From: an uncultured archaeon
GTDB lineage: Archaea; Thermoplasmatota; Thermoplasmata; Thermoplasmatales; Thermoplasmataceae
Direction of reading: 5' to 3'
DNA: 64,000 nucleotides
NCBI GenBank assembly: GCA_000965745.1
Contig: CP009479.1
Location: 754,457 to 818,456 of the forward strand
Shown here piece by piece: positions 16,195 to 25,187 of the stretch (its first letter is position 1; each line of letters starts with the position of its first letter). Under the pieces are notes generated by a model. It did not search any database. It worked only from the letters and a program-made list of their open reading frames with translations, and was not told the origin of the DNA. The translations under genes were made by a program, and so were the position numbers.

Positions 16195-19100
16195 TAACCC
16201 TTAAAGACAGGACGGACAAGTATTCGGGTGAACTGGAACGGGATGTCAGGGCATGCTATGATCTCGCAAGCAGGGTCCGTTCCCAGGGGAAGGATGTTGT
16301 AGACAGGGTGGAGATCCCTCTTGCTACGGATATGGCTGACAGAATTGAGGAACTTATCGGGATAAGCGGTGTTGCCGGAAAGATAAGGGAATTGAGCCAG
16401 ACACTATCCAGGGAAGAAATTTCAATTGATATATCCCGCAAAGTGGCAGAAATGTACCAGGACAAGGGGAAGATCTTTGCCCTGGACAAAGCTGTGAGGG
16501 TTGGCCTGGCCATACTTACAGAAGGAATCCTTGTCGCGCCTCTTGAGGGAATCTCAAAGGTCGCTATTGAGTACAACAACGACGGGTCTGATTACGTTTC
16601 TGTACTGTACGCTGGCCCCATAAGAGGAGCAGGCGGCACAGCCCAGGCAATGAGCGTACTCATAGCGGACATAGTCAGAAGGGACCTTGGAATTCAGAAA
16701 TACATTCCAACTGAGGACGAGATTGAAAGGTACATTGAAGAGATTCAGGCTTACAACAGGGTAAAGCACCTGCAATATCTCCCGTCACCCGAAGAGATAC
16801 GCCTGATTATCAGGAATTCCCCTATATGCATTGATGGAGAGGGGAGCGAAGAGGAAGAAGTTTCAGGACACCGGGACATGGAAAGAGTAAAGACAAACCG
16901 AATAAGGGGTGGGATGTGCCTTGTTCTCGGCGAGGGGCTCATCCAGAAATACAGGAAAATCCTGAAACACACTAAACAGCTCAATCTTACGGACTGGAAT
17001 TTCCTTGAGGACCTCGACTCAAAAAAAGCATCGGAAGGCAGCGAAAATAAGGCATCCAACAAGAAATCGGAGAAATTCTTGAATGATCTAGTAGCCGGAA
17101 GGCCCGTGTTCAGCCATCCAGGGAGACCAGGGGGGTTCAGGCTGAGATACGGGCGGTCAAGGGTATCCGGCCTTGCAGCATCTTCTATGAATCCTGCCAC
17201 AATGTATGTTCTCGGGGGGTTCATCGCCATAGGCTCACAGCTGAAAATCGAGCTCCCGGGAAAGGCGGCAGCCATCACACCATGCGATCAGATCGAGGGT
17301 CCGACCGTACTCCTGAAGGACGGCTCACTTGAGCGGATCGACACTGTCGAAAGAGCCAAGGAGGTCGCTGGCCAGATTGACACGATAACGGACGTCGGTG
17401 AGATACTCATCTCCTACGGGGATTTTATTGAAAACAACTACAACCTGGTCCCATCATCATTCACGGCTGAATGGTGGGTGGAATACCTGAAAGGAAAGCC
17501 AGAACTTGAAAAATACTATAATGTGACGCCTGACCAGTTTGAGGCGGTTGAAATCTCAAGGAAATACGGCTTGCCCCTGCATCCTGATTATGATTACCTT
17601 TGGCACGATATTTCTGCCGAGGAGTTCAAGCATCTGCGAGAGGAAGTTAAAAAAGGATCTGTGTCTGATTCTGGCCTTGAGATAAGGCACACAGAAGAGC
17701 TCTCTTCTATACTGGTGAAGCTCGCCAGGCAGTACAGAAAGGAAAATGATACAGTCGTTATTCGGGATTACTATCCGCTGGTGGCAACCCTTGGTCTTAG
17801 GGTGGAAGGTTCATCAGTAATGGGAGAGGACATGGAAATTTCTGGAGAAGTCATGGATATAATAAACAGAGTTTCCGGAATGATCATAAAACCAAGGGCA
17901 CCAACGAGGGTTGGTGCAAGGCTCGGGCGGCCGGAAAAAGCTGGCGACCGGAAAATGAAGCCCAAAGTGCACTCCCTGTTTCCAATTGAAAGCTGGGGCG
18001 ACGTAAGGAGATCAATTCTTAACGCAGTGAAAAACAAGCCGGAATATCAGGTGGAAGTGGCATCAAGGGAATGCCAGACGTGCGGAAGTGAACTCCCTGT
18101 TCCGGTATGCCCAAAATGTGGTGGCCATACATTGATGAAAGGGACCACCAAAAAGCTGACAGTCAACCTGAAGGCAATACTGAAGAGGGCTGAGGACACA
18201 ACAGGGCTTCACGCAGACGAATTGAAGGAATTCAAGGGCGTCAAGAAACTGATGTCACGGAACAAAGTGGCCGAACCTCTCGAAAAGGGAATGTTCAGGT
18301 CGCTGCATGATGTATCCACGAACAAGGATGGAACTTGCAGATACGATATGACGGATATCCCCGTGACGCATTTCAGGGCAGAGGAGATTGGAGCATCCAG
18401 GGAGAAGCTGATCTCACTTGGTTATGACGATAAAGAAATCAACGAGATCTTTACACAGGACATCATAATCCCAAAAGACTCCGCGGAGTACCTTCTCAAC
18501 GTTTCAAAATACATAGACGACCTTCTGATGAAGTACTACAATGTTGAACCATTCTATAAGTGCGAAACTAAGGAAGATCTGATTGGGCACCTCGTAATAG
18601 GGCTCGCACCGCACACTTCAGGTGGAATTGTAGGCAGGATCATCGGATTCTCAGGCGCAAGCGGGTGCTATGCACACCCGTTCTTTCATGCTGCAAAAAG
18701 GAGAAACTGTGATGGCGATGAGGACAGCATTATGCTGCTCATGGACGGGTTGCTTAACTTCTCAATGGAATACCTTCCCTCCACAACCGGGGGGCTCATG
18801 GACGCACCACTCGTCCTCTCCCTGAAGATAAACCCAGAGGAAGTTGACAAGGAAGCCATGAACCTTGATACTTTGTGGAAATACCCTCTGGAATTCTATG
18901 AAGCCACGGAGAAATCCACTCCCGCGTCTGAGCTCGAGGATATGATGAAGACGATCAAGGTGAAGATCAAGACCGAGAACACCTACTTGGGTACAGGATT
19001 CACCTTTGACACAAAGGACATCAGTGAAGGGGTCCCGGTATCATCGTACAAGACAATTGGCTCGATGGAGGAAAAGATTGACACGCAGCTTTCCCTTGCA

Positions 19101-19478
19101 CGGATAATACGGGCGGTTGATCACGACGATGTTGCGGCAAGAGTGCTTTCATCGCACTTCCTGCCTGACATGTACGGAAATTTCCGGAAGTTCTTCTCCC
19201 AGGAGTTCAGGTGTACGAAGTGCAACACAAAGTACAGGAGAATACCACTCTCAGGAAAATGCCAGAAGTGCGGGAAGGAAGGGCTGATATTGACCATCCA
19301 CAGGGGAAGCATCGTCAAGTACCTCAATTCGACCGTAAAAGTTTCCAGGGAGTTCGCCCTGCCATGGTACCTTCAGGTCAGGATTGAAAACCTCGTAAAC
19401 ACAATAGAGGGTACATTTGCTGTTAAGGAAGAGGAAAAGAAAGTTGTGCTTGAATCATATTGGGGTGAGGAAGAATGA
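16191..19478 (+). CDS. polC: DNA polymerase D large subunit (DP2)
   Basis: This is the catalytic subunit of the replicative archaeal family-D DNA polymerase. The 1095-residue protein has the double-psi-barrel active site with NCDGDEDSIMLLMDG near residue 838, where the aspartates bind the catalytic metals. A zinc module CQTCGSELPVPVCPKCGG lies near residue 627, and a C-terminal one, CTKCNTKY...CQKCGK, lies near residues 1008-1030. Upstream motifs include YAGPIRGAGGTAQAMSVL and IRGGMCLVLGEG. No intein interrupts it. It starts inside the SCP2 stop (ATGA) and its own stop overlaps the GPN gene start (ATGA). The small subunit DP1 is not in this window. Confidence 0.97.
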   Translation: MITLKDRTDKYSGELERDVRACYDLASRVRSQGKDVVDRVEIPLATDMADRIEELIGISGVAGKIRELSQTLSREEISIDISRKVAEMYQDKGKIFALDKAVRVGLAILTEGILVAPLEGISKVAIEYNNDGSDYVSVLYAGPIRGAGGTAQAMSVLIADIVRRDLGIQKYIPTEDEIERYIEEIQAYNRVKHLQYLPSPEEIRLIIRNSPICIDGEGSEEEEVSGHRDMERVKTNRIRGGMCLVLGEGLIQKYRKILKHTKQLNLTDWNFLEDLDSKKASEGSENKASNKKSEKFLNDLVAGRPVFSHPGRPGGFRLRYGRSRVSGLAASSMNPATMYVLGGFIAIGSQLKIELPGKAAAITPCDQIEGPTVLLKDGSLERIDTVERAKEVAGQIDTITDVGEILISYGDFIENNYNLVPSSFTAEWWVEYLKGKPELEKYYNVTPDQFEAVEISRKYGLPLHPDYDYLWHDISAEEFKHLREEVKKGSVSDSGLEIRHTEELSSILVKLARQYRKENDTVVIRDYYPLVATLGLRVEGSSVMGEDMEISGEVMDIINRVSGMIIKPRAPTRVGARLGRPEKAGDRKMKPKVHSLFPIESWGDVRRSILNAVKNKPEYQVEVASRECQTCGSELPVPVCPKCGGHTLMKGTTKKLTVNLKAILKRAEDTTGLHADELKEFKGVKKLMSRNKVAEPLEKGMFRSLHDVSTNKDGTCRYDMTDIPVTHFRAEEIGASREKLISLGYDDKEINEIFTQDIIIPKDSAEYLLNVSKYIDDLLMKYYNVEPFYKCETKEDLIGHLVIGLAPHTSGGIVGRIIGFSGASGCYAHPFFHAAKRRNCDGDEDSIMLLMDGLLNFSMEYLPSTTGGLMDAPLVLSLKINPEEVDKEAMNLDTLWKYPLEFYEATEKSTPASELEDMMKTIKVKIKTENTYLGTGFTFDTKDISEGVPVSSYKTIGSMEEKIDTQLSLARIIRAVDHDDVAARVLSSHFLPDMYGNFRKFFSQEFRCTKCNTKYRRIPLSGKCQKCGKEGLILTIHRGSIVKYLNSTVKVSREFALPWYLQVRIENLVNTIEGTFAVKEEEKKVVLESYWGEEE

Positions 19479-20254
19479 TAGGATCACTTTTTGTTACGGG
19501 ACCCGCAGGAACAGGAAAATCGACCTTTTGCGCATCTATGAAGGAATGGCTCATAAAGAACGGCTATGACGCCGCAGTATTCAATCTGGACCCTGGTGCC
19601 GAATTCATACCATACGAGTCTGAATTTGACATAAGGGAAATGATCTCCCTAGAACAGATAATGTCTGAATACAACCTTGGGCCAAATGGGGCGCAGATAG
19701 TCGCGGCCGATCTGCTTCTCGAGAACCTTTCAAGGATTGAGTCGATAGTAGAGCAGTTTCAGGATTATTACGTAATATTCGACACTCCAGGCCAGATAGA
19801 GCTTTTCACCTTCAGGCATGGGGGGCCAATTCTCGTGGACAAGCTATCATCAGGAAAAGCGATGCTTGCTTTCGTGGCAGATTCTGTCCTGGCATCCTCA
19901 CCATCAGGATACATATCACAGAAAATGCTCTTTGCATCTGTTATGAGCAGGTTCTACAAACCAATGCTTTTTGTCCTGAACAAAACCGATCTGGTACTGG
20001 AATCTGACGTAGAGAACATGATCCGGTGGGAAGCTGACACCGAACTGCTTAAGGACGCATTCCTTGAGGAGAAGCAGGACATGGTGAAGGACTACTTCTC
20101 GTCAATACTGGATGCTTTCAGGGATAGCGACATGCTGACGAGACTTTTTCCGGTCTCATCCAGGGACCTCACAGGATTTGAGGACATTTACTCGGAAATG
20201 TCCATGTTCTTCAAGGGCGGGGAAGACGTCGATACAGCCTACAGAGACGACTGA
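19475..20254 (+). CDS. GPN-loop GTPase
   Basis: A 259-residue GTPase of the GPN family. The P-loop is GPAGTGKST (residues 9-17), the family-defining GPN triplet is in YNLGPNGAQ near residue 70, the DxxG-type motif reads FDTPGQIELF, and the base-specificity motif is NKTD. Eukaryotic relatives (Npa3/Gpn1-3) help assemble RNA polymerase II. The archaeal single-copy protein is a homodimer whose client is not settled. It is the last gene of the pyrG-SCP2-polD operon, with ATGA coupling to polD. Confidence 0.93.
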   Translation: MIGSLFVTGPAGTGKSTFCASMKEWLIKNGYDAAVFNLDPGAEFIPYESEFDIREMISLEQIMSEYNLGPNGAQIVAADLLLENLSRIESIVEQFQDYYVIFDTPGQIELFTFRHGGPILVDKLSSGKAMLAFVADSVLASSPSGYISQKMLFASVMSRFYKPMLFVLNKTDLVLESDVENMIRWEADTELLKDAFLEEKQDMVKDYFSSILDAFRDSDMLTRLFPVSSRDLTGFEDIYSEMSMFFKGGEDVDTAYRDD

Positions 20255-20421
20255 ATCATCTATGAAATCCGTATTCATAATATTCTATGCACATTAAAAA
20301 AAAGAGGCTAACCCCATTCATATTCTTCCTTTTAAAGCTGTCACAGGTTATATTTAAAACAGTGTCAGCCAGCTTGTCTGCTCCAAAAAACGTTTTAATA
20401 GAGCCCCGATGAGAGTTGCAC

Positions 20422-20631
20422 ATGACAGCCAAACACCACTGCTTAATTTGCACATCCCTGATTTATTCTGGCATGTATTGCTCAGGCTGTTATAGGGAGA
20501 TACTCCGCACCAGAACAATAGATGACGAAAGCTTCGAGGAATGGCTCTCCAGGAAAAGGGAGTTCCGGATAAGCTTTGAGAGAATGTCTGTTTCCAACAA
20601 CAGCCAGCTGGAAGATTTCTTCAAAGCCTGA
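20422..20631 (+). CDS. Zinc-ribbon mini-protein
   Basis: A 69-residue protein with CLICTSLIYSGMYCSGCYREI near the N-terminus, four cysteines in two CxxC pairs, followed by a charged helix (FEEWLSRKREFRISFE). This is a zinc-ribbon fold with a helical tail. Function is unknown; small zinc ribbons often bind nucleic acid or a transcription or translation partner. The TATA-like TTTTAATA at 20393-20400 is 25 nt before ATG 20422, supporting a leaderless start rather than the TTG at 20416. Confidence 0.65.
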   Translation: MTAKHHCLICTSLIYSGMYCSGCYREILRTRTIDDESFEEWLSRKREFRISFERMSVSNNSQLEDFFKA

Positions 20632-20708
20632 ATTGCACACGGAACCCGATTTTATCGCATTTTGACAAAATATTTAAACCAGAAGTTAATAATCTAACAG
20701 GTGAAAAA

Positions 20709-21323
20709 ATGGCAGAAGACTGGCAAGCAAAAGACAAGTTGAAACCAAAAGGACTCGACGGAATTTCTGACCAGCAGGTTGAGTACCATTTTGAGACACA
20801 CTATAAGGGCTATGTTAAGAAGCTGAACGAAATCTGGGAGAAGCTCCCTGGAGCAGACAGGAGCAAGGCAAACCAGAATTACAGCGAATTCAGGGCACTT
20901 AAGCTTGAAGAGACCTTCAATTACGACGGCGCACTTCTTCATGAGATCTACTTCGGAAACCTTACCAGTGAGCACACACAGGTTCCGGAATCACTTAAGA
21001 AGCAGATAGAGAAGGATTTCGGCTCCTATGAGAATTGGGTGGAAGATTTCAAGGCAACCGGAACTGCTTTCAGGGGCTGGGCTCTCCTCGTTTTCGATCT
21101 CAACACTGGTAAGCTCAGGAACATAGGGGCAGATATCCACAACACAAACGGAATCTGGAATGCCATAGTGATCATGGCGCTGGATGTCTACGAGCATGCC
21201 TACTACGTTGACTATGGGCCCAAGAGAGCACCATATCTCGATGCCTTCCTCAAGAACGTAAACTGGAAGGACGCAGAAAAAATGCTTGAAAAAGCTCACA
21301 AGATGTACGAGATTTTCAAGTAA
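20709..21323 (+). CDS. sod: Superoxide dismutase (Fe/Mn family)
   Basis: It converts superoxide to peroxide and oxygen in the cytoplasm. The 204-residue protein carries the expected metal ligands: His in the first helix (YHFETHYKGYV), His in GALLHEIYFGN, and Asp and His in LDVYEHAYYVDYG. Iron is the more likely metal in this group, but residues alone do not decide it. A TATA-like AAAATATTTAAA lies at about 20667, and AGGTGA precedes the ATG. A strong T-run follows the gene. It is monocistronic. Confidence 0.95.
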   Translation: MAEDWQAKDKLKPKGLDGISDQQVEYHFETHYKGYVKKLNEIWEKLPGADRSKANQNYSEFRALKLEETFNYDGALLHEIYFGNLTSEHTQVPESLKKQIEKDFGSYENWVEDFKATGTAFRGWALLVFDLNTGKLRNIGADIHNTNGIWNAIVIMALDVYEHAYYVDYGPKRAPYLDAFLKNVNWKDAEKMLEKAHKMYEIFK

Positions 21324-21332
21324 ACCCACCAA

Positions 21333-21348
21333 TTTTTTTTCTTTTTTT
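21333..21348 (+). terminator. Oligo-T terminator of sod
   Basis: Eight T, one C and seven T begin 9 nt after the sod stop, without a stem. This is the typical archaeal intrinsic terminator. Confidence 0.6.
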
Positions 21349-21381
21349 GCTGTCTGAATATATTTTTAAGCTGCTGCCAGG

Positions 21382-21762
21382 TCAGTTCCCGTCCGGAGAC
21401 CATATTATTCCAAGAACGCCGCCGACCAGGCCGAGTATCAGCCCTATGAAGAAGCCCCCAAGTGAACCGAATATGCTTATGAGTGAAAACACAAGCACAA
21501 GTGTTCCCCAGAGTGCGTGCTGCTGCGGCCTGTTGTAGATCATTATGGCACTGATTATTATGATGATTCCCCATAGTACCCCGAAAGTACCGAATATTCC
21601 ACCTATTCCTCCTATATGGAGTGTAACAACTGCACCGGCAAGCGCTATGATGAATCCTACCAGAAGTATGATTATTCCTGCTATAAGTGAGAAAACGAAC
21701 GAGGCTACGGGCCTGGGGACGCTGTACGCCATATTGATATACCCCATCAGCGTATTTATCAT
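21382..21762 (-). CDS. Small polytopic membrane protein
   Basis: A 126-residue, glycine- and isoleucine-rich protein with four predicted membrane segments (about residues 19-44, 48-75, 84-100 and 104-120). The short polar loop YNRPQQHALWG lies between segments 2 and 3, and the tail WSPDGN is polar. No catalytic motif is visible. It resembles small four-helix proteins of the DUF4064/DUF6114 kind only in general form. It is transcribed toward sod. Confidence 0.65.
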   Translation of the reverse strand: MINTLMGYINMAYSVPRPVASFVFSLIAGIIILLVGFIIALAGAVVTLHIGGIGGIFGTFGVLWGIIIIISAIMIYNRPQQHALWGTLVLVFSLISIFGSLGGFFIGLILGLVGGVLGIIWSPDGN

Positions 21763-21867
21763 TTATCCGTGGATGTTAACCCGCCAATGAGGCGGAATTC
21801 CGGAATAAGTTTTCAGAACATGAAAAATGGAGCCTGTGAAATAATCGGTGTGATGTTGCAGAACTTC

Positions 21868-21887
21868 TATATACGTCGTGGTATATA
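21868..21887. promoter_or_regulatory. Palindrome over the TATA box of the first alcohol dehydrogenase
   Basis: TATATAC-gtcgtg-GTATATA is a perfect 7-bp inverted repeat. Its right arm is also the TATA element of the gene starting at 21905. A dimer bound here would block TBP, so it looks like a repressor operator. Confidence 0.45.
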
Positions 21888-21904
21888 TTAACACGGGTGC
21901 TATT

Positions 21905-22939
21905 TTGAGAGCAGTCAGGCTGGAAGATTATGGTAAGAATGTTGTCGTCAGGGAAGTGCCCGAACCGGCTGTGGAACGGAATGACGATGTAGTCGTAAAA
22001 GTACAGGCAGCGGGTGTCTGCAGGACAGATCTCCACATCATCGGCGGAATGATGAAAGAAGCAACGGGCAATCCCGGGCTTCCGTTCACATTGGGGCATG
22101 AGAATGTGGGAACGGTCCATGCCAGGGGCAGCGGAGTAAGCGGGCTGGAACTTGGGGACCAGGTCATTTTGCATCCCCAGATCAGCTGTGGAATATGCCT
22201 CCCCTGCAGAAACGGAGACGACATGCATTGCGTGCATTCCAGATCCCCGGGGCTGGATGGAACAGATGGAGGCTTCGCGGAGTATGTGAAGGCTTCGGAA
22301 AGATCGGTTGTCAAGCTCAAGAAAGGCACTGATCCGGTTGAAGTCGCACCACTAGCAGATGCAGGAGTGACAGTTTATCATGCAGTACGGAAAATACTTC
22401 CTTATGCCAGGCCGGATTCATATATAGCAGTCATAGGCCTGGGGGCGCTGGGCCAGATTGCGGTCCAGCTCCTGAAGAACATGACGAATTCAAACATAAT
22501 AGGGATTGACAAATCGGAACAAAAGCTTGGAATGGCTGAAAAACTGGGGGCGAACTGGGTTTTCCCTTCAGGCGATGATGGTGGCGTGAAAGAAGCGTTG
22601 AAGGTGACAGGCGCAAAAGGTGCAGACATTGTAATGGATTTTGTGGGTGAGAACAACACACCAGCGAGTGCTTTATCCATGATCGGCAGAGGGGGAATAT
22701 ATTCAGTAGTTGGCTATGGGGGCGAAATCAACCTCAAGACCCTTCAACTCGTTGGAATGGAGCTTTCTGTGCTGGGAAACCTCGTGGGAACATACAGGGA
22801 CTTGGTAGACCTCATGTCCCTATATTATCAGGGTAAGGTGAAAATCGAGACCAGAACATTCTCCCTTGATGATGCATCAACGGCACTTTCCGAACTCTCT
22901 AGGGGAGAAATAAGAGGCAGGGCTGTCCTTTTGCCCTGA
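21905..22939 (+). CDS. Zinc-dependent alcohol dehydrogenase (MDR family)
   Basis: A 344-residue medium-chain dehydrogenase. The catalytic-zinc ligands are Cys in GVCRTDLH and His-Glu in LGHENVG; the structural-zinc lobe has all four cysteines in CGICLPCRNGDDMHC. The NAD-binding Rossmann motif is GLGALGQIAV, followed by the acidic GIDKSEQK, suggesting NAD preference. The substrate is not evident. I chose the TTG at 21905 because the TATA element (21881-21889) lies inside the longer frame that begins at GTG 21878. It is convergent with the GMC oxidoreductase gene and may belong to the same alcohol/sugar oxidation set. Confidence 0.9.
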   Translation: MRAVRLEDYGKNVVVREVPEPAVERNDDVVVKVQAAGVCRTDLHIIGGMMKEATGNPGLPFTLGHENVGTVHARGSGVSGLELGDQVILHPQISCGICLPCRNGDDMHCVHSRSPGLDGTDGGFAEYVKASERSVVKLKKGTDPVEVAPLADAGVTVYHAVRKILPYARPDSYIAVIGLGALGQIAVQLLKNMTNSNIIGIDKSEQKLGMAEKLGANWVFPSGDDGGVKEALKVTGAKGADIVMDFVGENNTPASALSMIGRGGIYSVVGYGGEINLKTLQLVGMELSVLGNLVGTYRDLVDLMSLYYQGKVKIETRTFSLDDASTALSELSRGEIRGRAVLLP

Positions 22940-22987
22940 AGTTTCTGGCTAAAACGCATAGAATAGGAGGCGGTTGTCGCAGAAAGG

Positions 22988-24475
22988 CTACTGCGGTTTG
23001 AGGTAACCGCACCTTTTTGCAAGGTAATCTGCCAGAATGTCTGCCATTGCGTAGATAGTCAGCGAAGGATTGGCGTCTATGATCGAGGGAAACACGCTGG
23101 CATCACAGGCAAAGAGCCTGCCCACGTCATGAGATTCAAGGTTTGAGTCCACAACAGATTTGTTCCGGTCTTCTCCCGCAGCACACGTTCCCTGTGGATG
23201 GTGTGATATGTATATTGCGCCGTATGTCTCTTCAGCACCTGCTGCGTAAAATGCCTCATCCACAAGTTTTCGTGCTCTTGAGAACTTGTCCCGGTCACTG
23301 CCGGTCACTGGTTTGTGGTACTTTACATTCCCGCCTTCATCAATGAATATCCTGCCATCATTGTGATCGTGTATGGCAATAAGGACCCCTGCCATATTCT
23401 TGTAATGCTTGAGTGCATTGGTCAGCTCTTTCCCAATCATTGGCCTTGAATCATTGTCCAGAATCACCTCGGAAAAACCAAGAGGTCCATCCATGATTTC
23501 TGACATTTCAAGTATGAAACCGCCGTTCTTTTCGAGCGAGAATTCAGTTACGTGTGCAGATAAGGGATGAATAAGCCAGTTGTTCAATGTCTCTTTGAAC
23601 TTGCCGAAGACGAAAGTATTGGTATTTACTGCCATGTTCTCCCCTATCCTCATTGAACTCCCAGAATAGTCCGCCAGCTCCCTTATTTTGGATTTTAGAA
23701 GTAGCTGCGGTGTCTGGAGGGCGCCGGCACTCACAATAACGATCTTAGCCGTGATCTGTTTGATCTCACCATTGTTGCTGTATTTTACGCCATACGCCTC
23801 TAATGGCTTTCCAGAGCTGCTCTTTCGAATAAGAACCTCTTCAACAAAGGAGTTTTGGTATAGTGTAAGCCCGTCATAGATTCCCGGGATGATGTATGAA
23901 AGAAGGCTTCCTTTCTTTGACCCCGTGGGACATCCAAAGATGCAGCCATTGTGATCACAATTCTGGTCTATGTATGCATTCACTGCCTCGATTTCAATTC
24001 CAAGCTTTGAATACCCTTCCTTGAGCCTCTGCACTCCAAGGTCCCAGTCCGTGTATTTCCTTACTCCAGTCTCACCTTCGACTCTATCGTAGTGACTCTC
24101 GACATCCCTGTATGAAAAAGGCTCGGAATTTTCATTCTTCAATCCCGTGGCATTTGACCAGTCGTCGAAGTTCTCGTTTGGAGCCCTGTGCGCCACGGCG
24201 GTGAATATAGTTGTGCCTCCGCCAACTACTCTCCCTCCACCGAGATTTATCTCATCAACACTTTTGCCCCCATTCAGCTCGAAGTTTGTTGTCCATTGTG
24301 GTTTCCACCAGAGTTTCCTTATGGCATCGAGTTCGAATCTGTTGAACTGGTCACTGTTGTACGCACTTCCAGTGTCAAGGAGCGCAACTTTTAGCCCTGC
24401 CTTTGTCAATTTATATGCGACAGATCCTCCGCCTGCGCCTGATCCAACAACAATTACATCATAATCATAACTCAA
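22988..24475 (-). CDS. GMC-type FAD oxidoreductase (gluconate/sugar dehydrogenase large subunit-like)
   Basis: A 495-residue flavoprotein of the glucose-methanol-choline family. The FAD dinucleotide motif is VVGSGAGGGSVAYKL at residues 9-23, GGGRVVGGGT is the second flavin motif, and the C-terminal active-site region contains HHPQGTCAAG and DASVFPSIIDANPSLT. It oxidises an alcohol or sugar hydroxyl. The gene follows its likely small subunit (24491) by 15 nt and begins with TTG at 24475, which keeps the intact N-terminal strand. No Tat or Sec signal is visible on either subunit, and no cytochrome c subunit is encoded nearby. The electron acceptor is therefore unclear. Confidence 0.9.
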   Translation of the reverse strand: MSYDYDVIVVGSGAGGGSVAYKLTKAGLKVALLDTGSAYNSDQFNRFELDAIRKLWWKPQWTTNFELNGGKSVDEINLGGGRVVGGGTTIFTAVAHRAPNENFDDWSNATGLKNENSEPFSYRDVESHYDRVEGETGVRKYTDWDLGVQRLKEGYSKLGIEIEAVNAYIDQNCDHNGCIFGCPTGSKKGSLLSYIIPGIYDGLTLYQNSFVEEVLIRKSSSGKPLEAYGVKYSNNGEIKQITAKIVIVSAGALQTPQLLLKSKIRELADYSGSSMRIGENMAVNTNTFVFGKFKETLNNWLIHPLSAHVTEFSLEKNGGFILEMSEIMDGPLGFSEVILDNDSRPMIGKELTNALKHYKNMAGVLIAIHDHNDGRIFIDEGGNVKYHKPVTGSDRDKFSRARKLVDEAFYAAGAEETYGAIYISHHPQGTCAAGEDRNKSVVDSNLESHDVGRLFACDASVFPSIIDANPSLTIYAMADILADYLAKRCGYLKPQ

Positions 24476-24490
24476 GGCAACATCACACTC

Positions 24491-24994
24491 CTACACCTTT
24501 TCCTTACTATCTGAGTAAATTCTTAGAAAGCTCCAGTCCTTGTCCAATTCAGATATCCTCGGCCCACCGAACTCAAGGAGTTTCCAGGCAGTAACCCCGT
24601 TATAATCAGGGTCATGGTAGTCTGAGTAGAAGCCTTCAAGGCACAATGACCTGAGAAATATATAGGCATCCTTGGTCTTTCCGCGGTCAAATAGCCCATT
24701 AAGCAGAAGATGTTTCTTTTCTGCGGAGAGCTCCCTGAAATCCACAGCCCCTTGACGCCTTGTCTCTGATCTTATCGCGGAAAGAACATCTCGCAGCATT
24801 TTCATCTCTGCATCTTCAGCGTCAAGCAGAACGGAATCTATGTAATTTATCGTTCCGACTTCCCTGGAGCCAGGCTCTTCATCCGGGTTGTCTCCTGATG
24901 GAACAATGGCTTCGGCAATATCAGAAATTAATTCATAATCTTCCTTATTAAGCAGAAATGGTGCCCCATCTTTATTTTCTTTCATTGTAACCAT
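24491..24994 (-). CDS. Gluconate 2-dehydrogenase subunit 3 family protein
   Basis: A 167-residue helical protein with the family pattern: an LISDIAEAIVPSGDNPDEEPGS opening, YIDSVLLDAED, FRELSAEKKHLLLNGLF and SDYHDPDYNGVTAWKLLEFGG near the end. In bacteria this small subunit escorts the GMC flavoprotein through the Tat system. Here the usual twin-arginine leader is absent, so the complex may be cytoplasmic. GTG at 25003 opens the frame, but ATG at 24994 lies 25 nt after the TATA box and is preferred. It is the first gene of the two-gene operon. Confidence 0.82.
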   Translation of the reverse strand: MVTMKENKDGAPFLLNKEDYELISDIAEAIVPSGDNPDEEPGSREVGTINYIDSVLLDAEDAEMKMLRDVLSAIRSETRRQGAVDFRELSAEKKHLLLNGLFDRGKTKDAYIFLRSLCLEGFYSDYHDPDYNGVTAWKLLEFGGPRISELDKDWSFLRIYSDSKEKV

Positions 24995-25012
24995 GCGTGG
25001 CACGAAGTTTCG

Positions 25013-25026
25013 AAATATATATTTTT
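25013..25026 (-). promoter_or_regulatory. TATA box of the GMC oxidoreductase operon
   Basis: On the minus strand AAAAATATATATTT is centred 25 nt before the ATG at 24994. Confidence 0.5.
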
Positions 25027-25187
25027 CTATTCCACAGTTTAGTAGATGATAAATGTATATATCTGATAAGATATTAGCTTCATTATAGTCATGCGCACTA
25101 TGTCAGTGTGATAAAGATGAGCGGTAAGCATATTGATTCACAAATAAAATTAGAAAGTCCAATTGCCCCACTACATGGAGGCACAAG

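Noticed and set aside
20256-20453. 65-codon minus-strand frame between the GPN GTPase and the zinc-ribbon gene
   Set aside because: It covers a spacer with A/T runs and the TATA box of the plus-strand gene; composition is not protein-like.
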